This document shows positions 26,258 to 34,303 of a stretch of DNA of 64,000 nucleotides, piece by piece. Position 1 is the stretch's first letter. Each line of letters starts with the position of its first letter. The notes below the pieces were generated by a model. The model was not told the origin of the DNA and searched no databases. It saw only the letters and a list, made by a program, of their open reading frames with translations. This DNA is from Sphingobacterium spiritivorum (lineage in GTDB: Bacteria > Bacteroidota > Bacteroidia > Sphingobacteriales > Sphingobacteriaceae), in NCBI RefSeq assembly GCF_016725325.1, contig NZ_CP068083.1, positions 2,294,001 to 2,358,000 of the forward strand, read 5' to 3'. The translations under genes and the position numbers were made by a program.

Positions 26258-26974
26258 ATGACAATTTCAGATTTTTTAATTATTCCGGCCAAACCAGAAC
26301 ATACGCACTATGCAGAGATCATATGTGATGAAATGTTCGAATCTGCGAAAGCTCGCGGTACTGGTATTGCACGTCGTAAACCGGAGTATGTGGCGAACAA
26401 GATGACGGAGGGTAAAGCTGTAATTGCATTGCATAGAGATGGCAGATGGGCCGGCTTCTGTTATATTGAGACATGGAGCCATGGTGACTATGTCGCTAAT
26501 TCGGGTCTTATTGTTAATCCTGAATTTCGTAAAGTCGGACTGGCCAAAGCAATCAAAAAGCGTGTCTTTGAATTGTCCCGTGAAAAATATCCGCATGCCA
26601 AGATTTTTGGTCTTACAACAGGATTGGCCGTAATGAAGATCAATTCGGACTTGGGGTATGAGCCTGTGACCTATTCTGAACTCACAACAGATGATGAATT
26701 CTGGAAGGGATGTCAAAGCTGTGTGAACTATGATATACTGGTTAGTAAAGAACGCAAAAACTGTATGTGTACAGCTATGCTGTGGGACCCGGTTGAGAAA
26801 GAACGGGAGTTGAAAGAAAAGATACAGCGTAAAATGGAAGCGAAAGAACGTTTGGATCGTATTGCCAAAAAGCAATCTCTATTGAAACGTATTGAAGCAA
26901 AATTGTGGAAATCCACAAAAAAAATGGTGATGGCGGTTTTTCCTTATCATCGTAAACCTGCAAAAGGATTTTAA
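26258..26974 (+). CDS. GNAT N-acetyltransferase, first gene of the arginine operon (possible N-acetylglutamate synthase)
   Basis: A 238-residue acyltransferase of the GNAT fold. The acetyl-CoA-binding loop is in the segment LIVNPEFRKVGLAKAIKKRV (about residues 85-105). The C-terminal 60 residues are a strongly basic helical tail (KERELKEKIQRKMEAKERL) unlike usual GNATs. Five Cys lie in the second half (KGCQSCVNYD, NCMCTA). By position, upstream of argG and argC in an arginine operon, it is a candidate for the first step, acylation of glutamate, because no argA or argJ is present here. That function is inferred from context only; activity on another amine is possible. Confidence 0.75.
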   Translation: MTISDFLIIPAKPEHTHYAEIICDEMFESAKARGTGIARRKPEYVANKMTEGKAVIALHRDGRWAGFCYIETWSHGDYVANSGLIVNPEFRKVGLAKAIKKRVFELSREKYPHAKIFGLTTGLAVMKINSDLGYEPVTYSELTTDDEFWKGCQSCVNYDILVSKERKNCMCTAMLWDPVEKERELKEKIQRKMEAKERLDRIAKKQSLLKRIEAKLWKSTKKMVMAVFPYHRKPAKGF

Positions 26975-26981
26975 TTTTTAT

Positions 26982-27038
26982 ATTATTGTTGTAGATCTTC
27001 ATGTTGAAGAATGGACAGTATATAATTTCAACAATAAT
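26982..27038 (+). repeat. Long intercistronic stem-loop between GNAT gene and argG
   Basis: Perfect 10-bp arms ATTATTGTTG / CAACAATAAT enclose an inner 6-bp hairpin TCTTCA/TGAAGA (26996-27010). In the 149-base GNAT-argG gap. It is likely an RNA structure affecting processing or stability. Confidence 0.6.
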
Positions 27039-27123
27039 GAAAATAAGATTTAAGCACTTCTGACTGTGGTCAAATGAAGCCTTTTATCGAAATTTCATAT
27101 ATAATAAAAAGTAAAAAGGACAC

Positions 27124-28308
27124 ATGAAAAAAGTAGTTTTAGCATTTAGCGGGGGATTGGATACGTCATTTTGTTGTATCTATCTAACCCGGGATTTAGG
27201 TTTGGAAGTGCACTCTGTTATCGTGAATACAGGTGGTTTTTCGACTGAAGAGTTGGCGACAATTGAGAAGCGCGCATACGAATTAGGCGTTAAATCACAC
27301 GCAGTAGTGGATGAAACAGAAAACTACTACCGTGACAGTATCAAATATCTGATCTTCGGTAATGTATTGAAAAATGCTACTTACCCTTTATCCGTTTCTG
27401 CAGAACGTGTGTGTCAGGCTACAGCAATTGCTAATTACGCTAAAAAAATAGGAGCAGAATGTGTGGCTCATGGTTCTACTGGAGCAGGTAATGATCAGGT
27501 ACGTTTTGATATGATCTTTAATACCCTGATTCCTGGTGTGGAGATTATTACGCCTATCCGTGATCTTAAACTGAGCCGCGAAGCGGAAATCGAATACCTG
27601 AGCAAACATGGAGTGGAATATTCTGCTGAGAAAGCTAAATATTCTATCAACAAAGGCATCTGGGGTACTTCTGTGGGGGGAGCAGAGACATTGACTTCTA
27701 ATCAATATTTACCAGATTCAGCATGGCCTACTCCGGTTACCTCATCTACCCCCCGTCAGGTGACTATCGACTTTGAAAACGGTGAGCCTGTAGCATTGGA
27801 TGGTAACAAGATCGGTGCTGTACGTGTTATTCAGGAACTTCAGGCTATTGCACAGCCATACGGTATTGGTCGTGATATTCACGTAGGAGATACAATCATC
27901 GGTATCAAGGGACGTGTTGGATTTGAAGCAGCAGCCCCTGTGATTCTGATCAAAGCTCACCATACTTTAGAAAAACACACGTTAACAAAATGGCAACTGG
28001 CATGGAAAGACCAGATTGCAGGTTTCTACGGCAATTATATGCACGAAGGGCAGATGCACGATCCTGTGATGCGTGATATCGAAGCGTTCCTTGCAAGTTC
28101 ACAATCTACAGTTAACGGTCGCGTATACGTAGAATTAAATCCTTACCGTTTTACAATTCTGGGAATAGATTCTCCGAATGACCTGATGTCTAACAAATTC
28201 GGAACATACGGTGAGATGAACAATGGATGGACAGGAGATGATGTAAAGGGCTTCTCTAAGATTTTCGGTAATCAGACATTGATCTGGCATAAAGTAAATG
28301 CTAAATAA
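27124..28308 (+). CDS. argG: Argininosuccinate synthase
   Basis: A 394-residue enzyme that joins citrulline and aspartate using ATP to form argininosuccinate. The PP-loop AFSGGLDTSFCCIYL (residues 8-22), the STGAGNDQVRF motif near residue 118 and the later substrate-contacting residues are intact. Length is typical of the family. It is the second gene of the operon, 54 bases before argC. The downstream product is cleaved by ArgH, encoded separately at 55.4 kb in this window. Confidence 0.96.
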   Translation: MKKVVLAFSGGLDTSFCCIYLTRDLGLEVHSVIVNTGGFSTEELATIEKRAYELGVKSHAVVDETENYYRDSIKYLIFGNVLKNATYPLSVSAERVCQATAIANYAKKIGAECVAHGSTGAGNDQVRFDMIFNTLIPGVEIITPIRDLKLSREAEIEYLSKHGVEYSAEKAKYSINKGIWGTSVGGAETLTSNQYLPDSAWPTPVTSSTPRQVTIDFENGEPVALDGNKIGAVRVIQELQAIAQPYGIGRDIHVGDTIIGIKGRVGFEAAAPVILIKAHHTLEKHTLTKWQLAWKDQIAGFYGNYMHEGQMHDPVMRDIEAFLASSQSTVNGRVYVELNPYRFTILGIDSPNDLMSNKFGTYGEMNNGWTGDDVKGFSKIFGNQTLIWHKVNAK

Positions 28309-28362
28309 GAAAGCATAATACGTTAACGCGATACAGAAGTCTGTCGCAATACAAATGAAAGA

Positions 28363-29382
28363 ATGGAAAAGATTAAAGTAGGAATTGTAGGATCTGCAGG
28401 ATATACAGGAGGAGAACTTCTTCGGGTATTGATCTATCACCCCGATGTGGAGATCGTATTTGCACAGAGTGCTTCTAACTCCGGAAATAAAATTTACGAT
28501 GTACACAATGACCTGTTCGGAGATACGGAACTCACTTTTTCTTCGGACATCTGTGATGATATAGATGTTCTGTTCTTATGTGTCGGACATGGTGATGCAC
28601 GCAAATTCCTGGAGGCCAATATTATTGCAGAACATGTGCGTATTATTGATTTGTCTCAGGATTACCGTCTCCGTGCACATACAGAGTATCAGCAAAAACA
28701 ATTTGTATACGGGTTGCCTGAATTAAACAGAGATCTGATCAAAACAGCTCAATATATTGCTAATCCGGGCTGTTTTGCTACCAATATCCAACTGGCATTA
28801 TTACCATTGGCAGAGCAGGGACTACTTCCTGATCAGATCCATATCAATGCTACGACAGGATCCACGGGTGCAGGACAAAAACCAGGTGCAACGACTCATT
28901 TCTCCTGGCGCAATAATAACTTGTCTGCATATAAATCCTTTGAGCACCAGCATCTGCAGGAGATTTCCGAATCACTCGATCAGCTGCAAAACGGATTCTT
29001 ACCAGTTTCCGAAAAAACATTGTTGGATCGGGCTGCCGAAAGAATCAATTTTGTTCCGCAACGTGGCGATTTTACAAGAGGTATTTTCTCTGCTATATAT
29101 GTAGACACTGATCTTACGGAAGAAGAGGCTTACAAACTGTATGAATTGTATTATACCGGTCATCCGTTTACACATGTAAGCCGTGCAAATGTAGATCTAA
29201 AGCAGGTCGTCAATACAAATAAAAGTATTATTCACCTTGAAAAACACGGAAATAAGCTACTGATTCTTAATGTAACGGATAATCTCTTAAAAGGGGCTTC
29301 CGGACAGGCTGTTCAGAATATGAATCTGATGTTTGGACTGGATGAACGGGCTGGTCTCCGATTGAAAAGTGTAGGATTCTGA
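28363..29382 (+). CDS. argC: N-acetyl-gamma-glutamyl-phosphate reductase
   Basis: A 339-residue NADPH enzyme that reduces N-acetylglutamyl phosphate to the semialdehyde. The Rossmann loop GSAGYTGGELLRVLI (about residues 9-23) and the catalytic Cys137 in NPGCFATNIQ are clear, with the ATTGSTGAGQKP loop after it. It ends the visible operon; argD, argB, argE and argF are not in this window. A strong terminator follows 24 bases after the stop. Confidence 0.96.
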   Translation: MEKIKVGIVGSAGYTGGELLRVLIYHPDVEIVFAQSASNSGNKIYDVHNDLFGDTELTFSSDICDDIDVLFLCVGHGDARKFLEANIIAEHVRIIDLSQDYRLRAHTEYQQKQFVYGLPELNRDLIKTAQYIANPGCFATNIQLALLPLAEQGLLPDQIHINATTGSTGAGQKPGATTHFSWRNNNLSAYKSFEHQHLQEISESLDQLQNGFLPVSEKTLLDRAAERINFVPQRGDFTRGIFSAIYVDTDLTEEEAYKLYELYYTGHPFTHVSRANVDLKQVVNTNKSIIHLEKHGNKLLILNVTDNLLKGASGQAVQNMNLMFGLDERAGLRLKSVGF

Positions 29383-29406
29383 TTATTGTCAAACCTATAG
29401 ATATAG

Positions 29407-29439
29407 AAAAGCGTCTGGTGTAAACCAGACGCTTTTTTT
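29407..29439 (+). terminator. Intrinsic terminator of the arginine operon
   Basis: Perfect 13-bp stem AAAAGCGTCTGGT / ACCAGACGCTTTT followed by more Ts. Confidence 0.9.
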
Positions 29440-29518
29440 ATATAACACCATTTTTAGTTTCATAATAAATCTTAATTTTCCTTGTAGTAAAATGGATTCT
29501 ACGAGTATGTTTTATCGA

Positions 29519-29538
29519 TAGCGTTACCGATAACGCTA
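29519..29538. promoter_or_regulatory. Candidate LacI-type operator upstream of the PUL
   Basis: TAGCGTTA-ccga-TAACGCTA, an 8-bp inverted repeat, lies 110 bases before the susC ATG. Its CG-containing centre and size fit operators of LacI-family regulators, and a LacI gene closes the same locus (41066-42079). The pairing of site and regulator is inference. A second smaller repeat ATAGC-gcta-GCTAT is at 29603-29616. Confidence 0.5.
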
Positions 29539-29647
29539 CCGGTGTTTTATTTGTCTGTTTAGTCGTTTTTATAGCAAACATCCTCTTTCTTTGAATATCA
29601 GATAGCGCTAGCTATTGGAAATATTCACCCAAATTAATAAACAGATT

Positions 29648-32600
29648 ATGATACAATGTAAACCATTTAGCTTTGTATTCTTGTTAGGACTATCGCTGTT
29701 TTTTTTCTTGTCAGGCACTTCAGATGTGGTGGCTCAGGAAAATGATATGCAGATAAAAGGAGTGGTCAAAGACGCTTCTACGCAGTCCGTAATTGCAGGA
29801 GTATTAGTTAGCAACCCGAAAACCAAACAGCAGACCAGCACAGATGCTTCCGGTGCTTTCAGCATCAAGGCGAATGTCGGAGATGTGCTCAGATTCTCCT
29901 TTATTGGCTACGAACAGGTCAATGTCTCTGTTACAGCAACAAAATCTATAGAAGTCGTTATGAAAGCGAGCAATTCTATGATAGAAGAAGTCGTCGTGAC
30001 GGCTTTAGGTATAAAACGTGAGGTCAAATCACTGACCTATGCTACTCAGCAACTGTCTGGATCCGCAGTAAATGATGTGCGTGATAATAGTGGTAACGTT
30101 ATGAGCAGCCTTACGGGGAAGGTTGCAGGTGCCGTTGTCACTACAGCAGCTACAGGGCCGGGAGCTTCGGCTCGTGTCGTTCTTCGGGGTAATAAATCTA
30201 TAAGCGGTAATAATAATGCGCTGATCGTGGTCGATGGGGTTGTTTTTGATAACTCCAGCCAGCAGCAGGCTACCGGAACTACTTATAATTATGGTACAAG
30301 TGATGGGGCTGCCAATATCAATCCGGACGATATCGAATCCATTAATATTCTTAAAGGACCTTCTGCAGCAGCCTTGTATGGTAGTCGCGGAGCGAATGGT
30401 GCTATCGTCATTACGACAAAGCGCGGAACTGCAGGGCGTTACCAGATTGACTACAACGGAAGTGCTTCTTTTGACCAGGTTAATATGCTGACCAAATTTC
30501 AAAACACCTACGGAAGAGGAAATGGAGGCGTATATGCCGATAATGCAGCAGAGAGCTGGGGTACAAAAGCACAGACTTACCAAAGTAATGTTGGAGACTT
30601 TTTCGAAAACTCCGCGACTTTCAATAATACGGTCAGTACCTATGGCGGAACTGAAAAGGTACAGGGATACGTGTCCTATTCTAACAGTAAGATCGGAGGA
30701 ATTGTTCCCGGAAATAAGTTGGGAAAGAATGCGCTGAATCTGAGAGTCAATACAGAACTGATCCCGAGATTGAAAACAGATGTAAAACTGAATTATCTTA
30801 ATCAAAAAATAGATAACAGACCTCGTCTTGGCGATGCAGGCACACCTATCGAAGCCTATATTATGCCTCGGGATATGACATCCGACGAACTTGGACAGTA
30901 CGAAACCATCAATCCGGCGAATGGCCAGCCTATCCGTAAGTACTGGACGAATTCTTCTATTTATGACAATCCGTACTGGAGTACAAACCGCACTTCGGTA
31001 GACGAACAGCGGGATCGTATCACCGCTTTAGGTTCGGTGACCTACGAATTTACAGATCGTATCCGCATAATGGGAAGAGCTAGTTTTGACAAATATATCG
31101 ATAAGACCTATGGTAAATTCTATGATGGTACAGTTTCATTAGGAGATGTACGCAAGGGGGGTAAATATTATGAAACCAATGCCAGATACTGGGAGAGAAA
31201 TCTGGATGTACTCCTTACAGGTGATCAGGATTTATCAGAACAGATTAAACTTAATTTTACAGCAGGAGCAAGTGCACTGACGCGTAAATATTCCATAACA
31301 CAGGATATGGCTAATGGCTTGTCTATTCCAAATCACTTTTCTCTGACTGCTGCGACCACACCTGAATTTCCGATAGTACAGGATTATGAAAGAAGACTCA
31401 ACTCTGTATATGGAAGTCTGCAGTTTGGATTTTTTGATTACCTGTTTCTGGATATGACTGCACGTAACGACTGGTCCTCTACATTAAAAGCTCCACATAG
31501 TTATTTCTATCCTTCTGTAGGGGTTTCAGCGGTATTTCATGAGGCTCTTAAATTGCCGCAATGGGTAACCTTCGGAAAGGTCAGAGGATCTTACACCATT
31601 GTTGGTAATGATGCAGAACCTTCTTTACTGAGACAATTATACCTCTTCTCACAAGGAGCTGGACAAGGTTTTATTTCGCGCTCACCAAATAAATCTATTG
31701 AAGACCTTAAGCCGGAAAAAACGAAGTCTCTGGAAGTGGGGCTGGATATGAAATTCTTTGACAATCGTTTAGGATTTGACTTTACCTACTATAAAGCGAA
31801 TACAATTAATCAATTGTTATTTATAGGAATGCCTATGGCCAGTGGATTTAGTCGTCAGTATATTAATGCCGGAGACATCCGCAACAGTGGTATGGAACTG
31901 CAACTGAATGCAACACCTGTGCGTAAGGAAAATTTCTCCTGGCAGACAGGAATTAACTTCTCTGCCAATACTAATAAGGTGATCGAACTGAGCGAAAAGA
32001 CAAAGCAGGTAAATGTCACTGATAATACAAAGTATGCAACAGTTGTAGTTAAAGAAGGGGAACGTTATGGCGACCTGTACGGACATAAATGGAAAGTGGA
32101 CGCTGCTACAGGAAAGTATGTTGTAGGTGCTAATGGTCTTCCGATCGTAGAAGCCAATAAAAAATTAGGCAATTTTAATCCGGATGCTTTAGTAGGGTGG
32201 AGCAACAGTTTCAGTTATAAAAACTTTCAGTTGAATGCACTTATTGATGCGAGGATCGGAGGAGAAATTGTCTCCGGTACGGCTGCTTATCTTGCTGCTT
32301 TCGGAGTAGGCGATTTTACAGAAACCGGTCGCGAAGGTGGATTAGTGCTGGATGCCGTAACAGAAACCGGCGCAGCTAATACCACAGCTATCACTGCACA
32401 ACAACTTTGGACTACGGTATCTCAGAATGGACGTGATGCATGGGGCGAGTTTTTTACCTATGATATGACTAATGTCCGTTTACGTGAATTAGCACTCTCC
32501 TATAAATTCAAATTGAAAGAGCAACATTTTATTAAGAATGCACAAGTATCCGTAACAGGTAGAAACTTGTTCTTTTTCTACCGAGGTAAATCTACGCTCA

Positions 32601-32737
32601 ATATCCCGGGAATCGGAAAACGAAATAATCCGATAGATCCGGAAGCAGCATTGGGAGCCGGAAATTATCAGGGTGTTGAACTGGGACTTCCACCATCGGT
32701 AAGAACGTTTGGAATGAATGTAAAACTGACTTTTTAA
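29648..32737 (+). CDS. SusC/RagA-family TonB-dependent outer-membrane transporter
   Basis: About 1,030 residues. The start at 29648 (MIQCKPFSFVF) gives a normal signal peptide ending FLSGTSDVVAQ; the longer reading from 29615 would add 11 residues before it. An N-terminal carboxypeptidase-like beta domain (IKGVVKDASTQSVIAG...) precedes the TonB-box-like EEVVVTALG, the plug domain (LIVVDGVVFDNS, LKGPSAAALYGSRGANGAI) and a 22-strand barrel ending in MNVKLTF. It imports oligosaccharides with the SusD partner encoded directly downstream (13 bases). Cargo is judged from neighbours as an amino-sugar glycan. Confidence 0.96.
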   Translation: MIQCKPFSFVFLLGLSLFFFLSGTSDVVAQENDMQIKGVVKDASTQSVIAGVLVSNPKTKQQTSTDASGAFSIKANVGDVLRFSFIGYEQVNVSVTATKSIEVVMKASNSMIEEVVVTALGIKREVKSLTYATQQLSGSAVNDVRDNSGNVMSSLTGKVAGAVVTTAATGPGASARVVLRGNKSISGNNNALIVVDGVVFDNSSQQQATGTTYNYGTSDGAANINPDDIESINILKGPSAAALYGSRGANGAIVITTKRGTAGRYQIDYNGSASFDQVNMLTKFQNTYGRGNGGVYADNAAESWGTKAQTYQSNVGDFFENSATFNNTVSTYGGTEKVQGYVSYSNSKIGGIVPGNKLGKNALNLRVNTELIPRLKTDVKLNYLNQKIDNRPRLGDAGTPIEAYIMPRDMTSDELGQYETINPANGQPIRKYWTNSSIYDNPYWSTNRTSVDEQRDRITALGSVTYEFTDRIRIMGRASFDKYIDKTYGKFYDGTVSLGDVRKGGKYYETNARYWERNLDVLLTGDQDLSEQIKLNFTAGASALTRKYSITQDMANGLSIPNHFSLTAATTPEFPIVQDYERRLNSVYGSLQFGFFDYLFLDMTARNDWSSTLKAPHSYFYPSVGVSAVFHEALKLPQWVTFGKVRGSYTIVGNDAEPSLLRQLYLFSQGAGQGFISRSPNKSIEDLKPEKTKSLEVGLDMKFFDNRLGFDFTYYKANTINQLLFIGMPMASGFSRQYINAGDIRNSGMELQLNATPVRKENFSWQTGINFSANTNKVIELSEKTKQVNVTDNTKYATVVVKEGERYGDLYGHKWKVDAATGKYVVGANGLPIVEANKKLGNFNPDALVGWSNSFSYKNFQLNALIDARIGGEIVSGTAAYLAAFGVGDFTETGREGGLVLDAVTETGAANTTAITAQQLWTTVSQNGRDAWGEFFTYDMTNVRLRELALSYKFKLKEQHFIKNAQVSVTGRNLFFFYRGKSTLNIPGIGKRNNPIDPEAALGAGNYQGVELGLPPSVRTFGMNVKLTF

Positions 32738-32749
32738 AGAGAGAATATC

Positions 32750-34303
32750 ATGATAAAGAGAATGTATAAAATATATGTACTGGCAGCCTTAGGTTTGGCT
32801 TCATGTACAAAAGATTTTGTGGATATTAATAAAGATCCCAACAAACTGACAGAAGTCGGACAACGCGAAATGCCTTTTATGTTTGCAAAGGCGCAGTCTT
32901 CTTCGGCACTTAACAGAAGTTTCTATCAAACTGTACAGAATCTGGGGGCCGATTTATATGCCCAGTATTTTGCACTGACGAGTACATCCTTTGCTACAGA
33001 CCGCTATGCATTGGTGCCGGATTGGCAAAGACGATTTTGGACTGTTGTATATGTTGATACTGCTCCGCAGTTAAAAAGTATACTAAGTAATGCGGAACCA
33101 AATTCGGGAGAAGCTGCTTTGGCGAATATCCTGTGGGTTTATGCATTTCACAGACTGACAGACCACTTTGGACCTGTTCCATATTTTGATGCCGCAGAAG
33201 CAAAGGATGTAATTCCATATGATCCTATGGACAAAATCTATGATGATTTCTTCGTTCGGCTGACGAAGTCGGTCGCAGATTTAAAAGCTTTGCCCCCAGG
33301 GACTAAAATCTTTGAAGGATATGAACTTATGTATAATGGTAATATAGATTATTGGGCCAAGTTTGCAAATTCACTTCGGTTGCGTCTGGCATTACGTATC
33401 TCCAAAGTCAATCCGACAAAAGCTAAGGCAGAAGCAGAGGCAGCTATTGCGGCAGGAGTCATGACCGTCAACGATGAAAATGCATTACTGCTGAAAGCAC
33501 TCGCAGGTAACGATACAAATGGTTTGTCGCAAGTAGCTGCATGGAATGAATTTGCCATGAGTTCTACCATAGCCTCCTATCTTAAAGGATACGAAGATCC
33601 GCGATTGTCTATATATTTCCAGCCGTCAGTGCTTAGCAATTCATTTAATAGTCTTCGTAATGGCCTCACAGCAACAGATCTGGGTAACCAGCGAAACAGA
33701 CCGGGCTCCAACTCTAATGTCGGAACGTACTGGGCAACCAAAAAGACGGATGGTACTTTTGATGGAAATCTGGTCAACAAATTTCACATTATGTGTGCCG
33801 CAGAGTCCTATTTCCTTCGGTCAGAAGGAGCTTTGAATGGCTGGAATATGGGAGGAACAGCACAGGAATTATATGAACAGGGAATAAAACTTAGTCTTCA
33901 GCAATGGGGTGTAATGGATGCCACGCTGATCAATACTTATGTGTCTTCTGTAAAAACACCTGCAGCCCCGGGAGACTTTAATAATTCTCCTGCTGTTGCG
34001 CAGACTCCAGTAAAATGGTCAGCAAGTACAATGGAACAACGGGAGCAGATTGGTGTACAGAAGTGGCTGGCTATCTTTCCTAATGGTATGGAAGCATGGG
34101 CGGAATACAGAAGAACAGGATATCCGAAAATGTATGATGTTGTGAAATCCGATAGCCCCGATCTGCCTCAAGGGACATTTATCAAACGGATGCCTTATCC
34201 CCTAACAGAAGAAACCAGTAATCTGGAGGAGCTGAATAAAGGCCGGGCACTACTGGGAGGAAAAGATAATGCTGCAACGAGATTATGGTGGGATGTAGAT
34301 TAA
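32750..34303 (+). CDS. SusD/RagB-family nutrient-binding lipoprotein
   Basis: A 517-residue surface lipoprotein that forms the lid of the SusC transporter and binds glycan. The lipobox is LGLASC, then TKDFVDINKDPNKLTEV, a pattern typical of SusD-like proteins of the Bacteroidota type; TPR-like helices follow. The NLGADLYAQYFAL segment and the C-terminal RLWWDVD-like end fit the family. Several Mets lie at the start (MIKRM); the first is used. The gene is 13 bases after susC and overlaps the next ORF by 19 bases, indicating one transcript. Confidence 0.94.
   Translation: MIKRMYKIYVLAALGLASCTKDFVDINKDPNKLTEVGQREMPFMFAKAQSSSALNRSFYQTVQNLGADLYAQYFALTSTSFATDRYALVPDWQRRFWTVVYVDTAPQLKSILSNAEPNSGEAALANILWVYAFHRLTDHFGPVPYFDAAEAKDVIPYDPMDKIYDDFFVRLTKSVADLKALPPGTKIFEGYELMYNGNIDYWAKFANSLRLRLALRISKVNPTKAKAEAEAAIAAGVMTVNDENALLLKALAGNDTNGLSQVAAWNEFAMSSTIASYLKGYEDPRLSIYFQPSVLSNSFNSLRNGLTATDLGNQRNRPGSNSNVGTYWATKKTDGTFDGNLVNKFHIMCAAESYFLRSEGALNGWNMGGTAQELYEQGIKLSLQQWGVMDATLINTYVSSVKTPAAPGDFNNSPAVAQTPVKWSASTMEQREQIGVQKWLAIFPNGMEAWAEYRRTGYPKMYDVVKSDSPDLPQGTFIKRMPYPLTEETSNLEELNKGRALLGGKDNAATRLWWDVD

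Noticed and set aside
26062..26328. 88-codon plus-strand ORF in the arginine leader
   Set aside because: It runs out of frame into the GNAT gene and is hydrophobic and Cys-rich without a family; the 44-codon ORF is a better candidate.
26276..26875. 199-codon minus-strand ORF
   Set aside because: Antisense to the GNAT gene, Phe- and His-rich, no domain; the GNAT frame is clearly coding.
30029..30805. 258-codon minus-strand ORF
   Set aside because: Antisense to susC plug domain, composition unlike a protein (Ile, Ser, Cys runs).
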